From Amphibalanus amphitrite (taxonomy: Eukaryota; Arthropoda; Thecostraca; Balanomorpha; Balanidae), in NCBI RefSeq assembly GCF_019059575.1, contig NW_024881501.1, forward strand, positions 2,279,001 through 2,343,000: a stretch of DNA of 64,000 nucleotides, written 5' to 3'. The position numbers and the translations under genes are program-made. Each line of letters opens with the position of its first letter. The first letter of the stretch is position 1. Positions 45,564 through 55,479 of the stretch are shown one piece after another. Under the pieces are notes generated by a model. That model saw nothing but the letters and a program-made list of their open reading frames with translations, searched no databases and was not told the origin of the DNA.

Positions 45564-46610
45564 TTAACCCTCGCCGGACCTATTGGTTTTCTACATACGC
45601 GCCGGCCGAGGGGGGGGGGGGGCGGGTACGACCCCCCCCCCTCGCCGTTTCGCCCCTGGTGGAGCTAGCGCGTCGCGGAAAAAACGAGCGTATGCGCCGT
45701 TACGAGACGCAGAGATTGGTACCCGATTTTAAGGTCCTAGGTCAACCGGTGACCTCTGAGGTCAGGTCAAGTGCCCCAGGGTACGGTTCAGTTTTTGGTG
45801 AATAACTTCGCAAAAAACGGCCGCAGAGCCGCGATTTTGGCAGCATCGTGTTCGCCTTGATCAGGCGCGTCGAATGATATACTTTTTGTCCGGGTCAGGT
45901 CAACTTGGGGTGTTGACCTCAGGTCAAGGTCAGGTCAGCACCCCCAGGTCACGAAGTTGGTCGAAAAAGGTCATGTCGCATATCATTCGATTCGGCAGGT
46001 CTTCCTGAGTCCATTGGTGGCTTTCCCGACTCGCTAGCTCAATTTGATCGGGAGTTATTGACGAAAAACTAATATGACCTTGATGACGTCATAAATGACG
46101 TCACGGAAGGTCAACATTGCAAAAGTGACGCATCTAACCTTGCAAGGAGTGCATCAAATCACGATTCTGTGTGCTTCAGATAGTTGGAGATCGTTCCCGG
46201 CGCCAGAATAGCAGTTTGAATTTTTCCCCATTGACTTATAATGGTGAGGTCACGAAAATGACCTGACCTCATATGACCTTTAGGAAAAATCCGAGATATA
46301 CAAGTTGTGAGACTCATAATGGATACTAGATCCTGCAAGTTTCATTTCCCTGTGACATCTCCTCTGGCAGTGAGGGCGTTGCGAAGTTGCGACATCTGAA
46401 GACCGTGCAGAGGTTCACTTATGACGTCATAGGTCAGTGACCTGACCTGACCCAAAAATGCGGTTGGTGTCAAAAGATGCGGCTTGGATCAAAGGTCAGG
46501 TATGCCAAGTTTCAGCTCTCTATCGCCAGCGTGTTCGGAGCTATCGCGAAAAAACCCTATGGGGGGGGGGGGGCGGCACCCGCCCCCCCCCCTCGGCCGG
46601 CGAGGGTTAA
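45564..46610. mobile_element. TTAA-flanked AGGTCA-rich element (copy 3)
   Basis: TTAACCCTCGCCGG at the left and CCGGCGAGGGTTAA at the right are exactly complementary. GGCCGAGGGGGGG...CCCCCCC palindromes lie near both ends. The interior contains dense AGGTCA words, for example GACCTCAGGTCAAGGTCAGG near 45918, plus CRE-like TGACGTCA (46087). It is 1047 bp and non-coding. Confidence 0.8.
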
Positions 46611-46759
46611 AATCCATTAAGGACCGGAGTCCTAGACACGTGAAACCTCATTGTCAGCTACATGCACCTACTGTGGCTAGAACCTTATTTATGTACTTGC
46701 ATATGTGCTTATTTAATATTTGCTTATCTGTTTATTTTGATTTTTTATCAACTGATAAG

Positions 46760-47275
46760 TGACAAAAGATTGGTAGGGCTCAGCGAACATTGGTAGGGCC
46801 CAAATAAACATTGGTAAGGCTCGGGCCCTACCAGGCCTATACAAAACGACGCCCCTGACTATTGTGAAACTTGGTAGGTAGGTAGGTAGGTAGGTACCAC
46901 ATAACTTGAAATTACTTGACGTAATGACATGATGTGGAAAGTGAAAATGATACCTAGGTATTGATGGAAATTTATGGACTTAGTACGCTACAAGAAGATT
47001 GAATTGGTCAACCAATTCAAATTCAATCTACTTGTGGAGTAAGTCTATAGATTTTCATCAATAGTTACCACTTACCATTGAAGTTACTTGCTATCATGTT
47101 GATTTTATACATAAGAACCTCGTTCATTTTATTTGTATGACATGTTTGAATGCAATTTTCTCAATAAGTGAAGAAAAATGTTGGTAGTGCTCAACAACAC
47201 ATTGGTAGTGCTCAGCTGAACATTGGTAGTGCTCGGGCACTCCCAGGCCTATACAAAACGACGCCCCTGACTTCA
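46760..47275. repeat. Direct repeats flanking a foldback region
   Basis: ATTGGTAGGGCTCAG... at 46766-46858 and ATTGGTAGTGCTCAG... at 47180-47272 share CAGGCCTATACAAAACGACG then CCCCTGACT. Between them are a GGTA microsatellite (46872-46896) and an imperfect foldback (46950-47070) whose arms share AGATTGAATTGG and CCAATTCAA. Confidence 0.65.
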
Positions 47276-47597
47276 CATCACAGTGATACACAGGTGGTTT
47301 AAACAAGGTGGTGCAAAGTAGGTTAACTCTTTTCATAAATGGTTATGACAAAACATTGTTTTTACCTGTGCCCCACTAGAACTGGGATTTCCACATCTTG
47401 CTATGGGTTTGAGTGAGAGACGTGTTTTAAGACCACCAATCTTACTCAGCTCCTTTGAAACCTTTTAAATAAAATAACCTTGCAGTCAGTGGCGTATCTA
47501 GGATTTCTCCCAGGGGGGGGGGGGGGGGAGTCCGCAGTCAAAAGGGCCCTTGACTGACTGGGTTGAAAGGGCCCTTGAAGCCTGAGTTGAAAGGGCG
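47276..47597. other. Transposon-end-like G-run
   Basis: GTCAGTGGCGTATCTAGGAT at 47487 leads into a run of about 17 G, the kind of start seen in many non-autonomous elements. It is followed by TTGAAAGGGCCCTTGA repeats. Confidence 0.4.
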
Positions 47598-48250
47598 TTA
47601 ACCCGCGCAGGGGGGAGGGGGGTCGATTATATCGCTTTTAAAACTTTCAGCAATCGATGAGGACAACAGTAACTCTGTTAAAATGCATACCTCGGAATTT
47701 TGATAGTGTTGAGCTAAGGTCAGGCCAGTTTTGAGAAATCTCCAATGGGAGAAAATTGAAAGGCGCCTCTCTTGCATGAACGTTGTTCTTAATACTCTTA
47801 AACACCCAGTTACATGAGCAACCATGTCACGATGAAGCAGAATATGGCACCTGTGATCTCCGTTTATGTCCCTGAGGTCATTTCAGGTCACAAAAGATCT
47901 GACGGTGTTTCGCTAATAACTTTTGATCAAGGCACGCTAGAGCGATGAAAACACCTTAGATGTGTTCAGTTCGACGATACAGATCGACTGATACCTATAT
48001 AGCACGACCTTTTCCGGTCAGGTTATGACCTTCGTCAGAGGTTAAATTTTCAAGTTGACCTTTCTTGGTCAACTTACTGCTCATTTGACGGGACACGACA
48101 AGAGGAGCACGATGCCGGTAAAAGTTTGGCCGTGCAAGTTCTGAATCACACGTTATTGCAGCAAAAACTTTCCGCAAAAACAACGTCTTTTGGCAGTTCT
48201 TGCCTTCTTGCCTCCTGCAGGCTGAAGCGTTGACCCTGAGCACAGCTTAC
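47598..48250. mobile_element. Left part of a TTAA/CCC-type element
   Basis: TTAACCCGCGCAGGGGGGAG starts the copy. The interior includes GGAATTTTGATAGTGTTGAG, AAATTGAAAGGCGCCTCT (shared with copy 4 near 42187) and AGGTCAACTTACTGCTCATT. The right end is not seen. Confidence 0.5.
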
Positions 48251-48595
48251 AGAAAGAGTGTCAAAAGAGCTGTTTGTTTTGTTGGGCTATGCCCTTTCGG
48301 TCTGACGAGACCATTTCAGGGCCGGAAAGGATGATAGTAATTGAGGGGAGACATGGGTCTGGGCGGACACCTTGGTGATTCACCGGGGCTGAGCCCGTCC
48401 AACAGGACAGGCCGACCAGCCCCCAAAGTCCCAATGCACCCAGCTACGGGTGTGCTCCCTTAGGAGCTGCGGTGCGGTCCAATGGGAGCCGCCCGCTTGG
48501 AATAAAGTTACCCGTCCAGCCCGGAACAGGGGTTGTGGCGTGGGGAGAAGCAGGAGGATTTGAATGACGTGAAGATGTGAACGACGAAACGTGTG

Positions 48596-49080
48596 TTAAC
48601 CCGGCACCGCCTGGGCTATTTCCGTACCCACGACAGCCGGGGGGGGGGGGGGTCGGATCCGACCCCCCCCCCCCTGTTACCTCCAGAACCAATGGTCGTA
48701 TCGAGCCCCGCGAGGCGGCGTTCGAAAGGTCTCTACGAGACCTTCCCAAAGCACTCTTAATGTTTTAAGATTGAGGTCAACTTTCGGGTCAAGATCAGGT
48801 CAAAGGTCAATTTCTGGGGTTTTGCATGATTAGGCTTACGGACAGCGGAATCGATAGCTGCTGCTCGAAACTCACCAAAAATGACCTCAAAGACCTAGTG
48901 AAGGTACAATGTGCGTATAGGGGTCATACTAAGCACGGGTCAAGGTCAGGTCAGGTCACGAAAGGTCACGGTTTTCACTTTCTGCTACATGGGCGTGCGA
49001 CACATGTTTTATGGCTTATTTTTCACACCAAATCCGATGGTAATGGTTATATGTGACCCCAAGTCACTGTGCTGGTGATA
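48596..49080. mobile_element. Left part of a second TTAA/CCC-type element
   Basis: TTAACCCGGCACCGCCTGGG is followed by a G-run/C-run palindrome (GGGGGGTCGGATCCGACCCC, around 48640-48675) and AGGTCAAAGGTCAATTTCTG. The right end was not identified; the composition changes after about 49080. Confidence 0.55.
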
Positions 49081-51013
49081 AGTGTGCATTGAAAGCATAC
49101 AAATAGTTTATACCATACATAACTAAACGAGGGCTAAGAAAAAATCAATTTTTCAACTTTTTATTTTTGACATAAAAAATGCACTTTTCTAGACGAGCTT
49201 TGTCCCAGGAATCTCCCAGGAGAATCCCAGGAGAATATCCCAAGTGGTGCCATTTGTTTTCACATGCGATGTTCAGAAGTGCCTCTAATTCACGAAAATG
49301 CCTATCACGACACCATGCCCTATATGCATGTTGGAACTATTTTTACAATTTGGGGAAATCAAGATAGAAAGTTGAAATTTGGGACATCTACTGTTCTAAA
49401 AGAGCTCTATAACAAATATTCCGGTTTTTGGAAATTCTCAAAATTTTGGATTTCATTTGCTGTTTTCCAAAACATATAGGGGAAGCCGGGGAAGCCCGGC
49501 ATAGTAATCTTTCATTTTTATCACACACCATACGTGCTGTATAAAATGTTGATATCCTGTTAGCTAGATAAGTTAATTGGCCGTGTTTTCCCAAAAATTC
49601 GGTATCGTGGAAATAGTATAAGGTTGAGAAAATCGAGTATTAAAAGTGTTGATTTTTCTGGGGTAAGCCCGGCATAGGGGTAACGCCGGCCACTTCCCCA
49701 GCCCTTTACAACGTGTTGAAACCATTACCTATGTGTCTTCCAAATATTGACGGAAGGTGAAATATTAAGGTACTGATTAGCTCTGGACATCTTAGAGTTT
49801 ATGTCACTACTGGTATTTTAGCTAACGTCTACCACATATACAGTACAGGTCGATGAAAATCGTGATGCAAAATTGACAAAAAATGTGTATTTAAAAATTC
49901 CTTAATTTTTTTTATTTATCTAAATGCATCATATTGCATATCATTAGACTCGGCTGATGAAGAAGAACACAACGACACCATTTTTGAAGCTCTAGCTTCA
50001 TTGTCTGTCGCGTTATCTCCAAAAACGTAGTTTGACCCTAGTTGACCTCAAGTGACATGACTGTCCCTGTAGCATACAAACACAAACTTAGTCACTTATC
50101 GATATTAACTGATGGTGGGTAACTAAAAACTGTTAAAATGGAGCGGATATCCCATATTTTACATTAAAAACCAGGCAAGCAATCGCCCTTCATCCATACC
50201 TGATATTTATAAGCACTGGAATAGAGCGACAGGCCGAAGAGGCTTTGTCAATAAAAACATGTTTATTTTCGAAATTTATCTTTGATCTAGGTGTAAACCA
50301 AACATACTCAGTACTTATTATCTCACGGAAAACAGTGGTTTAGTGGCATTGCTCTCGGTTGGGGGTAAGCTTGGCCACTCGCCCGGGGTTACTCCAATGT
50401 GCTAATCCAGAATTGGAGGATCAAAAGCATGCGATAGCATGTTTTTGCATCCGGAAATTCCCATTGGTGGGTCGCTGAAAAAAAGTTCGGCTGAACATGT
50501 TTGTCAGTGAGTGAGTATGTGAGTTTGTCCAAGCTTTTTTGGACCTGGAGTCAAAATGGGTGGACCGATCGGGACGAAAGTGGGACCGTTTGATTCGTCT
50601 CCGGCGAGGTAAACTTTTGGTGCTGGCCTCGATTCGCTCGGTGCTTCGTGGCACATGCTATTCGGCTTCAAAGTTTCGGTGACACGAAATTTTTTGTCAA
50701 GGCTACAGGTCAACCCGAGGTCACGGGCAAAGCCATACTGGCGGGACACATCGGTAACACCTTGAACCAGTTTCCAGGGGGGTCACCGTCTGCGAGGGGT
50801 GCAGGCTGCACGTGCTGGGGTCGGAAAACCGTTTTGACGTGAGGTCCTCTGGCTCAAAAAAAATTCAAGCTATCAACCTCAAAATCGGTTCAATGGTAGT
50901 CCCAGGCAAGGCCTCCAAAATAATGCACATTTGGTTGAGCTAAACTCTGTGGTGCATGAGCTATGCACGTGCAAGCCGATTGCACCCCTTCGTACGTTGC
51001 CACGCCTGCAGGG
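49081..51013. other. Gene-free segment with unclassified repeats
   Basis: 49480-50400 starts AGGGGAAGCCGGGGAAGCCC and contains GGGGTAAGCCCGGCATAGGG and GGGGGTAAGCTTGGCCACTC, reminiscent of the TA element at 456-1397 but without clean inverted ends. 50430-51005 resembles nothing I recognise; its sequence context continues after the hAT element at 52087. Confidence 0.4.
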
Positions 51014-52078
51014 TAGACATTGCAATCCCGGAACGTTTTGCCAATCCCGGGATCCCGAAAGTTTTTATTTCGGGATCCCGGGATCCCGGGATCCCGGCAT
51101 TGTCACTAAATATCGTAAGAGTGATTTCCTACTGACATATTTTGCGTCTTTAAGCTTACCACAAACAAAGAAGCAACCAAAAGCCATCCTTAGACCATGT
51201 CATTTGCATTAAAAACGATTGAATTTGCGAATAAAACGTTTCGATTTGATTAGCATTAGCATTTATTCCCAATTGGCCTTCATAAAACTGTGCGTCGACC
51301 AGATCGTTTACTAGACAGGTTCCAGCACATCCACGCCTCACTCACTCTTCGTCTACGCTACTCGTAGTTACCGCGACAGTTTTAAGCCATTGCCATGTTG
51401 GTCTACTTAAAAACTCGCAACCAGTGTACGCCAACTTTGGCAGCTTACTATTTCACAGTGTTTTCAAAACGTCGCTTGGTCACTTTACCTCCTTCCGGTT
51501 CCGCTTTCATCATTAATGTCTCTCAGAATTTGCTCGAAAGTCGATTTGAGAGCAGAATCACTGACTGGGAGAGCTCCACTCTACCGTATTCAACGTCTGA
51601 ATCAGTGAGCTCTGCCGTCACTTGCGTGACATCTGTGACATCTTTCTGCGACACGAGCTCAAAGACTGTCTTGATGACCTCCTTTGTTCCGGCCACGGAC
51701 GGGCAAGTCAGAATCGCTGAACGATCTGTGATCCTGATAAAGATGTTGCAGCGCTGATGCTGCATTTTTTTTTTTTTTGGCTTTCGGGACCTTTTTTCGT
51801 ACGTATTTAAGCGGCTTAACCGCTGTGGGTGATACCCGAGAGCTACAAACGGGGTCGATTGTGGACGGCCAATACGGGGTGCCAGCTAAATAGTTTATCT
51901 GCTTTATGTCACGCAGCACATTAAACAGTGTAAACAAGACTCGTGCAGCGGCTGCATTCTTTTTAAGGTCAAAACTGATTCTTTTCGGGATCCCGGGATT
52001 GGCGGAATTTCGGGATCGGGATCGGGATTAAAATCCCGCCGGGATCCCGGGATCCCGATCCCGGGATTGCAATCTCTA
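51014..52078. mobile_element. Non-autonomous hAT transposon
   Basis: The left end TAGACATTGCAATCCCGG and right end CCGGGATTGCAATCTCTA are complementary. The 8-bp CTGCAGGG is duplicated at 51006-51013 and 52079-52086, as expected for hAT. Subterminal GGGATCCCGGGATCCCGGGA palindromic repeats are typical of this group. The 1065-bp body lacks an intact transposase; short minus-strand frames near 51523-51937 have no recognisable domain. Confidence 0.9.
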
Positions 52079-52086
52079 CTGCAGGG

Positions 52087-52546
52087 TAAACGGCAGCTCT
52101 AACTGGTTCAAAACTTGCAGGTCATAAGAAGAATACATTTGATTACGACATTCCGGCGAGATAATATGCGAGGGGTGAAAGCTGCGCGTGCGGGGGGCGG
52201 ATAACGGTTTTGACGATGGATCCTCTGATCCCGGAAAACGTCGAGCTAGCGACACAAAAGTCGGTACACTGATAGAACTAGACACACGCTACAGGATGTT
52301 ATGAAAATGCCTGCACTGTGGTGCCTGGGACATGAACTATGCACGTGCAGTTAATTCATATCTTACTGTAGGTAGATCTCCACACGAATCTCACGTGCTT
52401 TCAAGCATTTCATGGATGTTTCAGTTGGTTTTGCAGTCCATACTCAGTTCCATTTTGGTTCCATTCCTCCAATTCTGACCCAACGCAACGCACGAGCGCT
52501 GCCGGCATCTAGTTTTAGAACAGCAATGTTAGAAAAAATGTCATAC
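52087..52546. other. Gene-free segment
   Basis: Contains CTATGCACGTGCAGTTAATT-like phrases shared with 50950 and 54710, so probably a decayed retroelement tail. No gene seen. Confidence 0.4.
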
Positions 52547-53714
52547 TTAACCCGCGCCCCGTTGGGCTCTGCCGAGCAACGCGCCCGGTTGGGGGGGGGC
52601 CATTTTGGCCCCCCCTAAGATCTCGAGAACCACGCAACATAGCGACAAGCGGCAAACGGCGTTGGATAGCCCCAACGGGGAACTACCTTGTGACCCAATT
52701 TTATTGACCTAGGTCAAACCGATGACGTCACAGGTCAGGTCAAAGGTCCAATTTTCACCGTTTACAGGCACTTCAAGAAATGCGTTGTAAAATCGAGTAA
52801 AATGCATTTCATTGAAAATCATCGATGGGGAAATGTTCTTCAAACACATATTTTGCTATTTGAGGTCACTGATACCAGGTCAGGTCACAGAGGTCAGGTC
52901 ACGGGGGGGTCACAATATGAAAGTGTCGTGTGATACATGTTTTATGGTCCATTTTACATGACAAATGCGATTATATGGGTCAGGCAGCCTTTGGGGCCAG
53001 CTTAGATCACGTTTTGGTCAAGGTCAGGTCAAGGTCAGGTCAAATTAGGTCAAATTTCAAAGTTAATATTTTTGCATAAAATGGGTATTGAATCGATGCA
53101 GCTCGTCACGGGGAGTTCAATGGTGGTCTTTGTTTTGCCGTACGTGGTCTAGAATTGCTAAAAATTGAGTTCAAAAATTTGACGTCATCATTTTTGAACA
53201 GTTTTTTCGCTAAAACTTGGCCAAAAAACGAGATATCGATCTGCAATTTGGTATGTATATAGAAGAGCGCTGGGACTATCACATATATTCCGGTTTTTTC
53301 GAAATTCGGAAAAATTTTGGATTTTTTCAAAGTTTTTCTAAAAAAATCAATTTTTTGAATTTTTTTTGGTCAAAAACCAAAAATTTTGAAAATCCGAGAT
53401 AGCAGTTTTGTAGCGCCGCTTTTTGTCTACGAAACCATATAAAGAACTTTGAAATTGCTTGATAACTGTAGATTTGGTGAGCGTTTCAAGATTGCATGTT
53501 TTTTGCTCATTTTTGCTCGAACATGACCTCAGTTTGACCTCAATAACTCCTGACCTGAGGTGACCTAAGACTTGAAATTTGGTGTGAAGGTGTCAAATTG
53601 ATGCCCGGGAAGGTACTGAAAATTTGGCGGCGCTGCGCGCCGCCGTTTTCTTGCTATTCAGGAAAAACCACAAGGGGGGGCCAAAATGGCCCCCCCCAAC
53701 GGGGCGAGGGTTAA
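52547..53714. mobile_element. TTAA-flanked AGGTCA-rich element (copy 5)
   Basis: TTAACCCGCGCCCCGTTGGG at the left; CCCAACGGGGCGAGGGTTAA at the right. Each end carries a palindrome (GGGGGCCATTTTGGCCCCCC near 52590; GGGGGGCCAAAATGGCCCCC near 53675). The interior contains GGTCAAGGTCAGGTCAAGGT near 53016. It is 1168 bp and non-coding. Confidence 0.82.
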
Positions 53715-54499
53715 GCCAGCCTGCCTCGTCACCCCTCACTACAAACACTTAATCGGTCCTTACATAACATTCGTATAAATATTAGGACTGTATGGTATAA
53801 CATTAACAGTGCAACACATCTCACTTAGTTAAAAACCCTTAAAATATCATTTTTGCTCTTTAACTTAAACAATATACAATTTTTGTTATCCTTAACTTTT
53901 TTGCTGGCGTTACCTTAGCTGCCACGCTGAAAGAACAAACAGTTGACCCCTGGCCTCTATTTGCCTCACAGGGCCCTCTGTTTGCCTAAAAGGACCCTAT
54001 ATTCGTCTGAAGGGGCCCTCCGATGACCTCCAAGGACCCTCTTTGATCTCATGGGCCCCAATATATCATATGGCTCATGGTGGCCTGACATAGCCCTCGC
54101 CCCTCATGTCACCTCAGAGGGCCCTCCAGTGGCCTCAGAAGGGAACTTTGTGGCCTTTGAAGGCCCTCTATTCGCCTTAGAGGACCCTCTTTGATCTCAA
54201 AGGGCCCTCTCCGAGGTGGCCGAGAGAGCCCTTTGTTCACCTCAGAGGGCCCTCTGGTGACCTCCAGAGACCACCTTTGATCTTGATCCAAGAGGACTGT
54301 CTGTTGGCCTCATAGGACACCTTGTGGCCTGAAAATGACCCGCATACCTCATGGGGCCTTAATAACATGGTACCTCTCATGGTAACTCCAACTAACTTGT
54401 GCACTGCACCCTACTAGCCGGTCCCTAGCGATGTTAGCGATGCTAGTGCTAGCCGGTCCCTAGCGATGTTAGCGATGCTAGTGCCTTCAATGATCCCCA
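53715..54499. repeat. Degenerate GGGCCCTCTG repeats and a 35-bp duplication
   Basis: 53935-54360 consists of irregular copies of CCTCAGAGGGCCCTCTG(T/G)T and GACCTCCAAGGACCCTCTTT. At 54414-54482 CTAGCCGGTCCCTAGCGATG plus TTAGCGATGCTAGTG is repeated twice exactly. Confidence 0.65.
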
Positions 54500-54928
54500 A
54501 ATATCAGGTATCAGGTATCAGATATGTGCCAAATTTGAGCGCAACCGGCCAAGCCATTCTCGAGGTCTGGAAGCAGCACCCTGCACATGCAAAATGAGTC
54601 CCAACTGACCTTTGCACTGCACCCTACTAACCGGTTCCTGACCATGTACTACATTTCAGCACAATCACTTCAGCCGTTCCCGAGATCTGGAATCGACCCC
54701 TGCAAGTGCGCACGTGCAGCAGCACCCCAACTGTGACACATGAATATGCATTGCCTAGTGGGTGCCACCTACATTCCAAGTTTCAGCACAATCGGCCCAG
54801 TAGTTACCAAGATATTGCAATTATTACAATAGGGACAACTCTTCCCAGTAGTTACAACTCTTCCCATGACACTTTTCTTTTGTGACACACAGACGTACAG
54901 ACCGACAACTTCTCTTTTATAATATAAA
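54500..54928. repeat. Retroelement-tail-like repeat
   Basis: It has the phrases CCAAGTTTCAGCACAATCGG and CAGACGTACAGACCGACAAC, ending TTTTATAATATAA, as seen in the 3' tails of some RTE-type retroelements. Related fragments occur near 11750-11960 (inverted), 50950 and 52320. The assignment is tentative. Confidence 0.45.
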
Positions 54929-54931
54929 CAT

Positions 54932-55218
54932 ATGCTTGAGTTTTGCAAAGATCACACTCTGAACATTTCAAGCTTTACCATGCTGCCACCAGATAGCTTT
55001 TCTTTTGTAAGTGATAGCTGGGGTTCAAAATCCTGGTTGGATCATGCAGTCTCAAGTGTGGACCTGCATAGAGTAATAACAGAGATGCATATAGATTATG
55101 GCATATCCCAAGATGACCACATGCCTTTGTGCCTCACTCTTTCAGTGGATCAGCTCCCGGAGGTCACTGATGATGAACATTTTCATGCAGTTGTCAATTG
55201 GGACAACTTCAGCACCAG
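54932..55218 (+). CDS. Non-LTR retrotransposon polyprotein, endonuclease end (first piece)
   Basis: It contains WLDHAVSSVDLH and ISQDDHMPLCLTLS, the last motifs of an APE-type endonuclease (the SDH-like motif reads DDH). It is cut at 55218 by the LTR insertion, after which the frame meets a stop within the LTR (55229). Confidence 0.7.
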
Positions 55219-55437
55219 TGTCGTGTGATCGTGGTTGTTTCTGTGTTTGTGTTGGCCGTTACTTACCTGCTGTTTGCTTTGTGTTGCAGAGCATGATCTC
55301 TTGAGCATGACTACTACGCTGCTCTCGCTTGCTACTTTGCTAGTGCCTTTATGTTGAATAAAGCCTGGTTTGGAAAGGCCTTGCTACCAGCTGCATGTTT
55401 GATTGACTGGGATACTCAAGAAACGAGACACGTTACA
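55219..55437 (+). repeat. 5' LTR
   Basis: TG...CA-bounded, 219 bp. It contains AATAAA at 55357-55362, so the R region is short and near the middle. No TATA box is evident. Confidence 0.93.
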
Positions 55438-55438
55438 A

Positions 55439-55452
55439 TTTATTCAACATAA
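55439..55452 (+). promoter_or_regulatory. Putative self-priming primer-binding site
   Basis: TTTATTCAACATAA, one base after the 5' LTR, is the exact 14-nt complement of TTATGTTGAATAAA at 55349-55362 in the LTR itself (59434-59447 in the 3' copy). There is no tRNA-like TGG start. This is the arrangement of Tf1/sushi-type elements, in which the 5' end of the transcript folds back and primes reverse transcription. Confidence 0.7.
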
Positions 55453-55479
55453 GGTAAACTCAGAGGCTGAACTGTAAGC

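Noticed and set aside
49480-50400. Second copy of the TA-flanked GGGGTAAGACGG element
   Set aside because: It has similar words (GGGGTAAGCCCGG) but no complementary ends or flanking TA duplication that I could establish.
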